From: Gautieria morchelliformis
Taxonomy: Eukaryota; Basidiomycota; Agaricomycetes; Gomphales; Gomphaceae
Length of the DNA stretch: 64,000 bases
Direction: 5' to 3'
Assembly: GCA_015179125.1 (NCBI GenBank)
Contig: WHVA01000274.1
Location: 1 to 64,000 of the forward strand
Below are positions 32,366 through 44,907 of the stretch, piece by piece. Positions within the stretch are counted from its first letter, which is position 1; every line of letters begins with the position of its first letter. Under the pieces are notes generated by a model. The model had not been told where the DNA came from. It saw only the letters and a program-made list of their open reading frames with translations, and made no database searches. Made by a program: the position numbers and the translations under genes.

Positions 32366-32588
32366 TGTGGAACGAAGGAGATATAATAATCTGATATACT
32401 ACGATCTCAAGTAGATCGTTCTGCCTTTATATACAAAATATGATGTTCATTGTATTACCAATCTCTTCGAGCTGCTGTGCCGATGCGATGCCGGTGCACC
32501 AGCAACCCGGGGTCGAGAGCGATCTCGAACCTCCGGCTAAGTGCGTGCTGGCTCTGCCTCGGCGGTGTCATCGTCCCGATTACTAACA
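32366..32588 (-). repeat. Copia 1, 3' LTR
   Basis: 223-bp LTR, matching 36649-36868 almost base for base. Its outer end adjoins the CAGGT target duplication. Confidence 0.92.
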
Positions 32589-35500
32589 CTCCCCCTCAGC
32601 GAGAAGTCCCTTCGACAAAATCCTAATTTCCCTAATAGATACCTGTGTTGGTGTAAATCCAATCCCTTTGTAAATATGTCCGCTACGTTCTCCTTCGTCG
32701 GTACGTACGTAAGTGATGCCTCGTGAGAGGCCACTTTCTCACGGATGAAATGATATGCGACATTGATGTGTTTGGTACGCGCATGATATGTTGCGTCATG
32801 CGATAGTGTAATGGCGCCTAGATTGTCTGATCGAAGTGACGTGGGCTGGGTTTGATCGATTCCTAGTTCCTCGATGAAATGCCTCAGCCAGATTAATTGC
32901 TTGGCGCCCTCGGTAAGTGCCATGTATTCGGCCTCCGTGGTAGATAGCGCGATCGTTCGCTGCTTCTTCGAGCTCCATGCGATAGTTCCCCCTCCTAGTA
33001 TAGCTACATAGCCACTAATAGATAGTGCGTCGTTTCTATTAGCATAATCTGAGTCAACGAATATTTCGAGGTCGAGACCAGCGTCTTGTCGGAAGGTTAT
33101 GCCGTCGTCACGTGACCCCTTGAGGTACCTGAGCGCGTGCTTGATCGCGCCGTCCAGTGCTCGGTTCCATAAGTAGTAGTGAATTGGCTCAGATGTTGTA
33201 CGGTAAAGGCCAAATCAGGTCGCGTGCTGAGTGCTGCATACATTAATGATCCGATCGCTTTGGCATAGGGTACTTCGGCAGTTGGACCTGTTGAGTCCAT
33301 GGGTGTCATGAGTTTGATCATTTTATGCAGAGGTGTAGATACCGAATGAGCCGTTGTCATGTTGAATCGATCGAGTATGATGTCAATGTAATGTCCTTGA
33401 GACATGATCAGTGTTCCCTCATCCCTATTCCTCTCAACTCTAATTCCCAAGATTTTCTTCATTTCTCCTAAATCTGTTAAAGGGAATTTTCCATGGAGCT
33501 CCCCCTTGAGCTTAATCATCCCTCCCTTGGAGTCAGCAAATAGTCCGAAGTCGTCCACATATACTGATATGACTTCAATTGAATCCTTATCTTGTCTGAT
33601 GTAGACGCATTCATCGGCTGTACTTTGATGGAAGCCGAGATCGAGTAGTAATTTGCGTAAGCGCTGATGCCAAGCTCGTCCCGATTGCTTGAGTCCGTAG
33701 AGCGCTCTGTATATTCTTAGAATGCGTCCAGATCCATCATCAAAACCGTCGGGCTGGCGCATGTAGATCTCCTCATCTATGGTTGAATTGAGGTAGGCGC
33801 CTTTGACATCCATCATTTCGATTTCCCAATCAAGTGTGTTTGCGATCGCTAATAGAACACGTAGTGAATCGAATTTGACCACGGGTGAGGTTATCTCGTA
33901 GTAATCCATCCCTGGCCTCTGTGTGAATCCTTGAGCCACAACCCTTGCTTTGGCCTTATCGAATTGTCCGTCCGGTTGTGTTTTGACAGTGTATACCCAT
34001 CGGCAACCGATAGCTACTCGTCCGGGTGGTAGTTCTGTTAATTCCCATGTTCCTAATGTCTTGTGTTGATCCATCTCAATTTCCATTGCTTTCTCCCAGA
34101 TCGGCGCATCATCACGTGATACCGCCGCTCTGTAATTCTCAGGTTCAGTGACGATTTCTTTCGTTATGTAAACCTGCTCGGTGCGTCCTGAATCATTCAG
34201 CTTCCGGTAATCCGGTCTTTGGGTGATACGCGCGCTCCGTCGAATCTGTGGAGCTGGCGCTTGTTCAGGTGGATCAGGAACGGGCGTTGTCTGGGGTGAT
34301 GACGTCTGTGGGGTAGATGTCATTGGGTCTGGCACATGCTCGCGCGGTGAGTGCTCCCCCTCGAGCGGTGCCGTGTCGTCATCGTCGTTATCTGGGATGG
34401 GGTAGAGTCGGTTGTCATTTTCATCAAATGTAATGTTCCTAGAGACTTGAACGTGCTTTGAGGCTTTATTGTAATACCTCCAGGCTTTTGCATGTTCTGC
34501 TACTCCGACGAAGATATGTTCTTCTGCCTTTGGATCAAGTTTGGCTCGACGTTGATCCGGCACCATAACCCAACAATTTGTTCCGAATTCCTCTAGACGT
34601 GCTATGTTTGGCTTCTTGCCGAATAGTGCTTGGAACGGCGTTGCGTCATCTCCAAGCGCTCGCGTGGGTGATCTATTTTTGATATAGCACGCGTAAGCCA
34701 CGGCCTCGGGCCAGAGTATTTTTGGCAGGTTCTTGGCAAATATCATTGCCCGTGCGTGCTCGAGTAAGGTCTGGTTGAGTCGTTCGGCGATTCCATTCTG
34801 GGCTGGGGAGTATGGAGCTGTGGTCTCCATGATAATGCCATATTTTGCACAAAAATCCTTGAAATTTTTATTGACATATTCCCCTCCATTATCCGAGCGA
34901 AACCTCTTTAGTTTCTGACCTGTTTGGGTCTCGAGGAATGCCTTGTACGTCTCGAAGTGTTTGAGCGCTTCATCTTTGGTGCTCCCAAAATAGATTACGG
35001 TGTACCTCGATTTGATGTCCGTGAAAGAATAAAAGTATTTCTCACGCGATGGTCCCTCGGTCTGGGCAGGTCCCCATACATCGGATACTGTTAGGTCACC
35101 GACCTGTTCTACAGTGTCCTCGGCTCTTTTGGGGAACGGCTCCACATGCCGTTTGCCTTGTATGCACGCATTCTGGCTCAGCTCGTTTGACTCGTCGATC
35201 TCAAGTCCAGTAACTAGATCGTTAGATTTCAACATCTTTATAGAATTTATGTTGACGTGCCCGAGTATCCTGTGCCATTTGTCCCATGACCGTCCTTTTG
35301 CCGCTGCGGCAAAGTCCCGTGCCTTGACTGATCGAGTGACCCGTGCCTTCATACAGAACAGCCGCCCGCGCTTCTGTCCCTGTGCGAAGGTAACTCCGGT
35401 GCACGTTTTGAATTCGACGCCGGTGCCTGAAAATGTGGCCGCGTTACCCTTATCAGTTAGACGCCCTACACTGATAAGGTTGTTCGGCGCATCTGGTGCG

Positions 35501-36648
35501 TGTTTGACATCACGTAGCTCGATCGTGTTCGTCTTGGCGCCGATCTTGAATTCCATGTATATAGTGCCTCGGCCTTGTGTATGTAGTACCGCACCGGGTG
35601 AAATTCCTTCGATTTCCGATGGATCCTCGGCATAGCTAGCGAAATCATTTCGGCTTCTAGCTATGTGTGTTGTTGCCGCTGAATCGGCTAGCCAGTCGGA
35701 TGCGGATATAGCACTGTATGCTACCTCCTTAGATACAAACGCGAAGTCTTTTTCTTCCGCTTGTTTAACCGTTTCTTTGTTCCCTGATTTGAACCACTTC
35801 GGTGCTTGGCCCTCCTTGCCGCCACCTTTCGCCCAGCAGTCCTTCACGTAATGACCTTTCTTGCCGCAATTTCGGCACTTTCCCTTTGTTGCTCCTGAGT
35901 CGTCTTTCTTGGGCCTGTGACATTGTTGCGCTTTAAGCGCCGTTTGCCGTGCCGATCCAGCTTTCCGTGCTCAATTCTCATCGAGGACCCGAGCTATTAA
36001 TATATCAGCTGTTGTCCCGGCTCCACTGGCGTTTACTGCCGTAATAAACGCCGACCAAGAATCTGGTAATGACGTCAGCAACGTGTTCGAGAACTCGGTG
36101 TCACTGATGTAATGTCCCCGCGCATTCAGTTCCTGTTGAATGCCGCGGAGCTTGCGTACGTGCTCCTCCATGTTCGCGCCATCCTCGGCAAGCATCCTGA
36201 AGAAATCTCTTCGGAGATTTACAATCCCCACTTCTCCCTTTGATTCAAATATTGCTTGTAGACTAGTCCATACAGCAAATGCAGACATCGTCTGATTGAT
36301 GTAAACTAGTTGTTCATCGGCAACTCTGAGGCAAATCTCTTTTCTAGCTTTCTTGTCCTTCCTTCTCCAATCGTCGATTTCCTGCTGCTCGGTCACAGTG
36401 ATGTTGTCGGCATCTGCCAGTCTCGGTTCCGTCTCCCTGCCGATAGCCACGTCCCACAGATCTAAATCATCGAGTATCCACTCGAGCCGCCGGCGCCACG
36501 CCGCGTAATTATCCCCGTTCAAGGGGTCGATCTTGTACGTGTTGTTGCTACTCGACATCGTCGATCAGTTATTGAGTCATTGGAGTATAGAGCGTAGTTG
36601 GAGTAAGCTAGATGTGTAATAGTTTAGTTATGGCCGGGGCCCATAACC

Positions 36649-36868
36649 TGTGGAACGAAGGAGATATAATAATCTGATATACTACGATCTCAAGTAGATC
36701 GTTCTGCCTTTATATACAAAATATGATGTTCATTGTATTACCAATCTCTTCGAGCTGCTGTGCCGATGCGATGCCGGTGCACCAGCAACCCGGGGTCGAG
36801 AGCGATCTCGAACCTCCGGCTAAGTGCCCGGCTCTGCCTCGGCGGTGTCATCGTCCCGATTACTAACA
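36649..36868 (-). repeat. Copia 1, 5' LTR
   Basis: 220-bp LTR; differs from the other end only by one short indel/substitution patch. Its inner edge is followed by the primer-site-like sequence. Confidence 0.92.
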
Positions 36869-36873
36869 CAGGT

Positions 36874-38601
36874 AGCCCTGAAAAAATACATTACATGTAA
36901 TTATTGTAAATATACGTTATATACAATAGTTTAGAGTGTCACAATCAGCATTTATGGCCTTGTAGAAAGCTAAAAGGCTGGAAAGGTGCCAAATTAGTAT
37001 GCAGCCCTCCCCCTTCCCTAAACCATTCAGTATACAATTCCATTAGTTTTCAAACATTTATACATGTATATTACTCTAGTCTGAGAATGCTACATCCTCT
37101 GCTTATGCTATATTGGTATCATAATGGTGCATATAAGCCTATTTTTTCGAATATTAGAATCTGAATAATAAGCTATATATCTTGTACTAAATGGTATATA
37201 CTATATCATATATAGTTATTACAAAACATCAGGTCTTATTATCCACTAGTTATCGAGGTATACATGTTTCTTTCTGAACGGCTGTCACGGAGTCAAAATT
37301 CAGACTCCGCCTTATGTACCCGGAACAGCTGTAAAGGTTACTCAGCGAAATACCTCAAGCTCCCGTCGATCACGTGGGTAATGTACAGAAGTCAGGACCC
37401 GAAGGAGCTTAACAGTAATTGTCTTCCGCAGGGCCGCATCATTGAGTAAAATCAACACCAATCAGAGGTACGCGGAGCAGAGATCTAGGGTTAACTGAAA
37501 ATGACTTGAGTGACGTTCAGGTGAATAATAAGGACACGACAAGTGTACCTTAGGAAATAGTACAGGAACCTTCAAAGGCACACTTAAGCCACAGTCCCCG
37601 AACCAAGAAGACAGATTCAACGAAGAAACAATTCCCAGACCCAAGGGGGCTCTAGCAAGGCCATCACGTGGTGGTTATTCTCTGACTGACTGGAAGACCT
37701 ACGTCCACGGAACCATATTGCTCTGTATGTATTTCTCACATATTCCCATGACAGTAAATATTAGCTGTTGCGCAACCATTTTACGCCCTTTCCTTGTTTG
37801 TCCCTTCTATCAGTAAGTTATCCCCCGGCTTGTACGCGGATACCAATCAATCTTTCCCCGGAAGTTACCGCGCTAGGCTTTACCAATGCCGGTGCGAATC
37901 TTCTCTTGGCCGCGCCCTACATTATTGTCTGATTCCACTGCTGTATATCTTGCTGACCAGTCAAATACCTTCATCATATAACCACTTTCTTGGTTGACCC
38001 TTAATCAGGATGTTATTATGTATTGTCGGATACGCCATCTTACTATGCAATGTATCCCTAGCTGCGAAATTTGTCGCCGTGTTCATTCATCGCTGTTGCC
38101 GGTGTTAACCCCTCAATCGCAACTGCCATCACTTTCGTCGTGCGTATTTCTTTATTTGACCCCCAGCCTGCTTCTTAATTCTTACCATCTTATTAGGGTA
38201 ACCAGTATGTAAAGCAACAGTCTTTATGCATGCGAGATCAATATGAAGTACAGCTCCGGACCTATGTACACACGTGCAACTGTTATGGGTACGGTCCACC
38301 CAGTTCGGGAAGTCTAACGAGGATTAAAGGGGTAGTTTTCAGCATGCATCGATATTTTTTTAATCATAAAAAAGAACGCGAACTTGCGTTTCACGCGGTG
38401 ACAGTACTTTAGGGGCTGTAGCCGGTCACCTGGCTCGCCGGTTTTGGGTTGATTCGCGCCCGCCGCTATAAGGCAGATTACTTTGATCGTAGCCTTCTTG
38501 AACCCGAACTACGACTGGTTATCCACTTGTCATCTCTTGAATGCGAAGTCGCTTCAAAGTCTGTTTCACCTTGGCTTCTTACCGATCAGACGCCGTCCAT
38601 C
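36874..38601. other. No gene seen
   Basis: The left part (36874-37260) is AT-rich and may be the rest of the Tc1-like element's flank. No terminal repeat, exon chain or domain was found. Just before 38602 there is a TATA-like CTATAAGG at about 38466, in a position suited to the short gene that follows. Confidence 0.4.
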
Positions 38602-39024
38602 ATGTCTCAAACTACAACGTCTCTATCCACAAGTGAGGATGTCGACAAGGAGACTCGTGTAAAAGATATCCTTGAAGCCGTGGCTTGGTCTGAGATGGCT
38701 AACCGTGTCTGCCCACTCGATAGAACCGAGTCGTGCGAGTGGGGAGAAGTCGGCGCGGGACGATACAATGTCGTCAGCTTCCTCGCGGCGGCGGGAGGGG
38801 GGGGGGCCGCGCGCACGCCGCCTGATCCTGGTCCGGGGTGGGAGCCGGGGAGACTGGGTGGAGGCGACGCTGGTGAGGGACGTGTGGCGGAGCGTGATGG
38901 ACGCGCGGAGGGGATGACGGTGGGAGGAGGAAGGAAGGAGGCCATTACACAATATGTGGCGTGTGATCTACACTTGAGTTGTGGCGCATGGGCAGCGAGT
39001 GTAGAGAGAGGCAGAACAGAGTGA
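38602..39024 (+). CDS. Unrecognised short protein, possibly a truncated gene start
   Basis: ATG at 38602 opens MSQTTTSLSTSEDVDKETRV, followed by ILEAVAWSEMANRVCPLDR and GEVGAGRYNVVSFL, which read like a real N terminus (the GRYNVV segment recalls the start of fungal aminoglycoside-phosphotransferase-like kinases, but this is weak). From about 38790 the composition changes abruptly to a glycine- and arginine-rich, G-run-bearing sequence that looks non-coding. The gene may be cut off there or continue by an intron I could not place. A TATA-like box lies about 135 bp upstream. Confidence 0.3.
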   Translation: MSQTTTSLSTSEDVDKETRVKDILEAVAWSEMANRVCPLDRTESCEWGEVGAGRYNVVSFLAAAGGGGAARTPPDPGPGWEPGRLGGGDAGEGRVAERDGRAEGMTVGGGRKEAITQYVACDLHLSCGAWAASVERGRTE

Positions 39025-40919
39025 GCGAGAGAAGAGTTGCGAGGATGTGGTTATAAATAGACCAATTACGCACACTAGACTAATCCTCGATCCTGACGCG
39101 CTAAATCCTAACATTCAATATCTGCTCCCCGCATCCCGGGGTCTGGCGGCGAATGCGGGTGCCTGACACTAGCACGTGTCCAACACGTCACTGCTTCGCC
39201 ATGTGCGCCAAGAGCGCTTCCCCGCTCGATCAATTCGCCATCCCACGCGACGCTTCTGCCTAGTGTCTGTAATTTTGAGGTTAGTCCCATTCCTATGCGG
39301 CGTGTTTAATTCGCCGCGTTCGAAGCGTCGCTTCCACTCATTCTGGTCCATCTCGTACCGCCGCGCTCCGACCCGCCCCCGCCAGCCTCCCGGCCAGATC
39401 GAACCTCGACGCTCACCTCCACGTGCCCTCAGCAAACCCCGCATCGGCGATCTTCGCCCTCCATTCCATCATTGACCATGCTTGATCCATCGGTGAATAG
39501 TTGAGTTACCGTATTTTGCCGGGTGTGCCAATGATCTGCCGGCTAATTCACGATTCTCCCAGGATCTGATAAGCGTAAGTGCGACTACAGTCATGGCTAG
39601 TCGGAAAGATCCACGGCGTCTTGCCAATGGCACAGAGGGACGTGCGCTCAGAAAGTGTCCTGTGCGTTGCCGTTGAGACAGTACCGTCGACGAGCCCACA
39701 GTAGCTGCAGTTATTTAACAAAAATCTAGGTATATACGACGAGCGCGTAACGATATTCCGTGGGGACCGGGCCGGAAACACTGACAGCAACCTATATTAA
39801 GAACCCGCTACCGGTGTCAAGTCCGGTGAAGTGCGTTGTGAAGCATCTGAAGCGAAAAATTGATGTTGAATCGTATGCGCTTCAAGATAAGCTCCGAGGT
39901 TGCGATGCATCGATAGCTACCGTACTATCACTGTCTGGAGTATGATCGGAGCGTCCAAAGGTTTCTGAGCATAGATAGATCAACACGCGGTGTGGAAACA
40001 GCGCACAGAATTGTGGGCGAAACTCCAAGCGAGTACGGATCAGGCCAACAATAGAAGGCTCCGCTTGGATGGCACACAGACACGTTGCAATTGACTGTTG
40101 AAATAATACCCTGATGCCGAGGATCGGAGGCGTGACGAGGCGAGATGAGATGAAGGCCGCCAGTCATGAACATGGCTTTACTGGGCGCAAGACCGGACGC
40201 ATATCACCTATTGTGGCCGCTACACGAACATCAAACATCTACCAGGACAAAAGCCGTTACATGGCACTCTCCAGTATTCTATTCAGATAAATGCAGATTG
40301 ATGAGATTCCAACGCTCGATGAGTTCTAATGAGTGCTTCCCCACCTGGGGTTCCTCTGGCCCTGGAGGTGGGCCGCGACCTGCGCAACTTGGACAACACG
40401 AGGATACGGCATGGCTTGGATTATTGGTAAAAGGGGCGCACTTTCGTAACTCAATGTTCAACACGAAATGGCAGGATGTCGATAACGAAGCCGTCCGACT
40501 ATAAATCAAACCAATATACCTCTAATAAGGCCTTACACTGTGGATTGGAACCGTGGCGCTGATAGGGATTGAAGTCACAGTGCCGGCAGAAATGTAGAAG
40601 TGCGATATCGCGTACGTGGAGATTGCCGGGATCACAAAGGAAAGCAACAGGCTTCCAGATAAATTTGATCCCCAAGATTAATTGTACCTGAAAGCGCGGA
40701 AAATTCGGCCGAACATGGGCGATCAAAGGCAGATCCCGTTAGCTGGGAGCATGTTGGTTCGTGGTTCACTATACTAGACCAGGCCTCGAAAGAAAGACAA
40801 TGGCCATACCGAATGGTACATTATTAGGGAGCACTCCTCGAAAGTATCACTGCGTCACTGGATCATTAATTTACAGTGTGAACTTGTACTTGCTCACTTT
40901 CTGGAGGGAACCAAGACGA
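39025..40919. other. No recognisable gene
   Basis: Open frames here (39176-39475 plus, 40166-40504 plus, 40726-40499 minus) are short, overlap on both strands and show no domain. Nothing else is supported. Confidence 0.4.
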
Positions 40920-41130
40920 TGGCTGGCAAACGCTAATCCGGTACGGATCGCTGTTACGTTTTACTGTAACGGCCTGAAATGAAAATTGGCGGGACACATC
41001 CACAACTTTCTGCTGTACCTCGATGGCTCCCAAACGCTAATCCGGTACAGATCGCTGTTACGTTTTACTGTAGTAACGGCCTGAAATGAAAATTAGCGGG
41101 GCACATCCACAACTTTCTGCTGTACCTCCT
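40920..41130. repeat. Tandem duplication, unit about 104 bp
   Basis: Two copies in a row, both starting near CGATGGCT and carrying AAACGCTAATCCGGTAC, GATCGCTGTTACGTTTTACT, CCTGAAATGAAAATT and CACAACTTTCTGCTGTACCT. They differ by a few substitutions and a 3-bp insertion. The pair ends about 290 bp upstream of the SAP-like gene. Confidence 0.85.
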
Positions 41131-41420
41131 AGTTGTACGTTTAAAATTCAGAAAAAGAGAGTGGACAATACGCGGATAAAAGTAACATTTTATGAGGAGA
41201 ACCAATCATTCTTCTTACAGTAACCGATGTCAGCGGAGTTGCAACAATTGTTTGATGTTTAAATAGGCTCACGTGACTGTTCGCCTTTGTTTCGACTCTT
41301 GTCTTTCAACCACCACCATCACCACCAACGCTCCACCGTGTCGAACAAGACACACATCGAAACGCTTGCTAGTCGAAACCTCCACCACCTCTTACCATCA
41401 ACAGCCCCCCAGCTACTACG

Positions 41421-44099
41421 ATGAATCAAATACCCGACCGTAAAAACCTCCAGTCGCTGTCGCGGATGCAGATCCAGACACTATGCAAGGTAGACGTCGA
41501 TTTCTCTTGTGCAACAGGATCATCGTCCTGAACCGTGATATACCTTCTAGGACAATAACATCAAGGCCAACATGAAAACCGATGACATGATCAACGCTCT
41601 TTGTGACCTCGTGAAGTAAGCTAATCTTCGTGTTATCCTTTAACGACGCATCCGCTCATCCTATTCCCAGTGGGAAGGACGTTCCGCGCCCGCTTCGTGC
41701 AGCATCGGAGCGTGTCGCCTCCCAGCCACCCCCCAAAGGCCGTGTCGCCTCCGTACCGGTCCTGGCGCGTGCCAGGGGGGCCAGGAACGTGAGCAAGGCC
41801 ATCACGCGTAGCACAGGACGCCGGACTAGAGCCAGTGCCACACTGCAGGAAGAGCACATCACCGAGGAAACAGGTACGTTGACGGCAAGCTCTACCTCGA
41901 CATAAGCTGACGCTTTTTTTATTGGTAGACGAGGCCGCCGAGCACGCCAACACAGACAAAGGTACTATCGATCGCATCTACCCGACAACAATGGAATCTG
42001 ACATAGCGACGCGACTCTCCTCAGCCCACCGTATTGCTCCGATTAACGGTGTTGCTCGCGGGTCACGAGATGAGCCGCGCCTACAGGTTCACACCCCCAC
42101 CGGTTCCCACCCGTCCTACGCAACTCCCTCCGCCCAACTCGCTGCAATTCAGTCACGGATCACTCAGCTCGAGGACGAGGCCAAAGTTCAGAAATCCCAG
42201 GCGGATGTGTCTCATGCAGAATTGCAGGCTCGAGTCGCTCGCCTGGAGATACAAGCGAAAGAGATGGCGGTGGAGAATGGAAATTTGAAGCATAGTATCA
42301 GTGAACTCGAGACGATGCTGCTTAATCGCGAGGAGGCCCGGGACCCCTCCATGGCCATCGAGATTAGTCATCCTCCCGAAGACAACGACACGAGTGACCA
42401 TGGGAAGGATGGCGAGACAGATGCAAACCCCCAAGTCGTTGCCGCCTCTGGCGTGGCTGTTCCGTGAGTTGTTTCCGCTACCACACGGCGGCCATTACTA
42501 ACTGTCGTGCTTTTGCCAGAGCCAAAGTTATTGATGCCTGTGAGCTGCCTAATCCGTCACCATCGCGGCCTACACTGGGCAAGCGCACACGCCCCCTTGT
42601 GGATACGCCTGATGTGAGCGTTATGGAAGACGGCGAGCAACTGCACGAGGGGGGTGACCTCGCAGCCGCCGATCGTGCGACTAGGCCCTTGAGAAAGCGA
42701 CGTCGGCTTGATATCAACCCTGAAGAGGACGCAGGGCCATCTCCTTTGGTTAGGCCAGGGCCCGACAGCCAGTCGTCACCGTGTAGCGAGCTTCCACCTT
42801 TTCCCTCGGAATTCGACACGAGCACTTGGGATGATTCACAAACGAATGCAATCCCCGGAGCCGCTGGGGGGTCTGGCGTGGCTGCTCCGTGAGTTGTTTC
42901 CGCTGTCACCCGGCGGGCATTACTAACTGTCGTGATTTTGCCAGGGCCAAAGTGATTGACCCCGCAGAGCTCCCGGACCCTTCACCGTCGCAGCCTATCC
43001 TTGGGAAGCGCACACGCGGGCTTGTGGATACGCCTGATGTCAGCGCGACGGGAGATGGCGCGCAAGAGCACGAGGGGGGTGACCTCGCAGCCGCCGATCG
43101 TATGACTAAGCCTTTGAGAAAGCGACGTCGGCTTGATCTCGAGCCTGAAGAGGACGCAGGGCATATCCTTTGATGAGGCCAGGGCCCGACGGTCCGTGGT
43201 CAACGTCTACGCCACAGCATCGGTCGAAATCGCCTGCGGGATTTTTCACCGCTGGCAGCCAAGCTCCCCCGCCGCTTGCGAGAACGGGTGATGCCGATGT
43301 GTACCTCCGCCTGGAAGGTGACGATTTGGCCATGCCAAGGGCTGGCACATCGACACCGACCAACATCGCTGGACCTTCGAATACCCGAGCGATGACGCCT
43401 GCTGAGGGTGCGCCATGCACTCCGCCACCCAGACGAGCAGATGCGGGCCCGTCCTCCAACACGAGGAACCCCCGTGACTCGGTGGGCCCTACGCGGTACC
43501 AGTGGTTTTTCGATGCCCTGCCGCCGCCTGCTCACTATGAGCAGCATTCTTTCCTCCCCATCCCGCTGGTCCCTACCACGCCTTCCAACGGACAGGACAT
43601 CCCGGAGCGGTCAGCTCAGTTCGGTACCCCGGTGGTGGGCTCACCCTGGAAATTAGAGGCAGCTGGGAGCCCAGGCACCATCTCGCAAGGGGTGCCTTTA
43701 CCTCGAACGCCCACCCACATTCGTGACCGTCTACCGTCGTTCAATGCCGTACCACCCGAATCCCCAGGGAGCACCACCTCCCGTGCCGGTGGCCGTAGGG
43801 AACGTAACGACACGTATGATCCCTTCTCCACGCCTCAGCGGGGTTCTGGTTCCAGACATCGCACGGCTATAACCCCGGCCCGTGGACTCTCGCTCTCCTT
43901 GCAGGGTTCCCCGAGGCTGCCGACAGTGGAAGAGGAGAGCACGGAGCCCGGCAGGCCCGAGGTGGATGAGGATGGGATCGCCCGTTCTCCGCCCCCGCTG
44001 AGAACCCTTTACGGGACAGAGCTTGCTGGTCATACTAGGTTTGGGGATTACGGGAGGGATGTCGGTCGACATGATTGGGGAAAGGCTATCCCGCGGTAA
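41421..44099 (+). CDS. SAP-like, coiled-coil nuclear protein with a duplicated exon
   Basis: Exons: 41421-41489, 41551-41615, 41671-41873, 41929-42463, 42520-42888, 42945 onward, running to 44099. Introns of 55-61 bp have clean GT-AG ends and keep phase through exon 5. Residues 1-45 form a SAP-like helix-extended-loop-helix (LQSLSRMQIQTLCKDNNIKA, then MKTDDMINAL), which usually binds AT-rich DNA. An Arg/Ala-rich linker follows, then a heptad coiled coil in exon 4 (ITQLEDEAKVQ...VARLEIQ...ISELETML). A basic LRKRRRLD nuclear-localisation-like motif occurs in exons 5 and 6. The last about 310 residues are Ser/Pro-rich and probably disordered. Exon 6 is a copy of exon 5; relative to it, one base is lost near 43163, which puts a TGA at 43171 before the long last frame (43170-44099). 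Either the gene is truncated, or the base is a sequence error, or a splice I did not find restores the frame. Confidence 0.6.
42464..43180 (+). repeat. Tandem intron-plus-exon duplication in the SAP-like gene
   Basis: Intron 42464-42519 plus the front of exon 5 is repeated as intron 42889-42944 plus exon 6. Shared landmarks are GTGAGTTGTTTCCGCT at each donor, CATTACTAACTGTCGTG before each acceptor, GCCAAAGT, TGGATACGCCTGATGT and GAAAGCGACGTCGGCTTGAT. Both introns are 56 bp with the same phase, so the duplication adds an exon without changing frame. Confidence 0.85.
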
Positions 44100-44116
44100 T
44101 GCGGTTTGGCACTATT

Positions 44117-44540
44117 TATCGGGTCTCAACCCCAAGCGCACCAACACAGACACAGGTATTATCGCTCTCATCTACCCCACACGAGTGGAATATTAGATGA
44201 CGCTTTTCTTATCGGTAGCCGAGGGGGCTGGATCCGTAGTGTTTTATCGGATCAAAACCCCAAGCGCACGAACACAGACACAGGTACGGTCTCATCTACC
44301 CCACACTAGTGGAATATAGCTGACGCTTTTCTTATTGGTAGCCGAGGGGGCTGGATCCGTAGTGTTTATCGGGTCAAAACCCCAAGCGCACCAACACAGA
44401 CACAGGTACGGTCTCATCTTCCCCACACCAGTGGAATATAGCTGACGCTTTTCTTATTGGTAGCCGAGGGGGCTGGATCCGTAGTGTTTATCGGGTCAAA
44501 ACCCCAAGCGCACCAACACAGACAACGGTATTATCGGTCT
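44117..44540 (+). repeat. Tandem repeat, about 122-bp unit, four copies
   Basis: Each unit contains CCCCAAGCGCACCAACACAG, a TCATCT-CCCCACAC block, GCTGACGCTTTTCTTATTGG and TAGCCGAGGGGGCTGGATCC. Copies start near 44132, 44260, 44382 and 44504. The unit resembles the intron 3 to exon 4 junction of the SAP-like gene (41905-41960), so it carries a repeated splice acceptor with a little coding sequence. Confidence 0.85.
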
Positions 44541-44556
44541 TATCTACCCGACAACG

Positions 44557-44907
44557 ATGGAATCTGACTTAGTGACACGACTCTTCTCAGCCCGCCCTAT
44601 ATCTCCGCTTAACGGTGTTACTGGCAGCTCACGAGATGAGCAACCCTTACAGCCTCCCACCCCCACCCCTTCCTATATGCCTCGTTCTCTCCTCCCCTTC
44701 CCGCTGATCCCTACCATGCCTTCCAACCCACATGACATCCTGGAGGGGTCAGCTCAGTTCGCTACCCCGATGTTGGGCGAACCCTCAAAATTAGAGGCAG
44801 CTGTGGACCCAGGCACCATCTCGCAAGGTGTGGCTTTACCTACTACGCCAGCCCACCTGCGTGACCGTTCTTCGTCGTCCAATGCCGTACCGCCCGAATC
44901 CAGATAG
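44557..44907 (+). pseudogene. Truncated second copy of the SAP-like gene
   Basis: This 116-codon frame fuses two separate parts of the SAP-like protein. Its first 30 residues (MESDLVTRLFSARPISPLNG) match the start of exon 4 (MESDIATRLSSAHRIAPING). The rest (PLIPTMPSNPHDILEGSAQF, then SNAVPPES) matches the last exon (PLVPTTPSNGQDIPERSAQF, FNAVPPES). The coiled coil, nuclear-localisation motif and N terminus are missing. It looks like an internally deleted tandem copy; no promoter or SAP region is in front, only the tandem repeat. Confidence 0.75.

Larger units (their letters stand above)
32366..36868 (-). mobile_element. Ty1/copia element 1, nearly whole (fossil)
   Basis: A 4,503-bp copia element on the minus strand with a perfect 5-bp target duplication CAGGT (32361-32365 and 36869-36873). 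LTRs are 32366-32588 (3') and 36649-36868 (5'), both TGTTAG...CCACA on the element strand, and identical apart from one short patch, so the insertion is recent. After the 5' LTR comes a primer-site-like GGTTATGGGCCCC; before the 3' LTR is a purine tract GAGGGGGAG. Order of parts: gag (UBN2), CCHC knuckle, aspartic protease (WLADSAATTHIA), integrase, reverse transcriptase (YVDDFG), RNase H. Gag and pol are broken in about two or three places. It landed just upstream of the Tc1-like transposase. Confidence 0.92.

Noticed and set aside
42982-43547. Minus-strand frames opposite the SAP-like gene
   Set aside because: They overlap well-supported plus-strand exons, have no splice signals of their own, and read as low-complexity Arg/Ser sequence.
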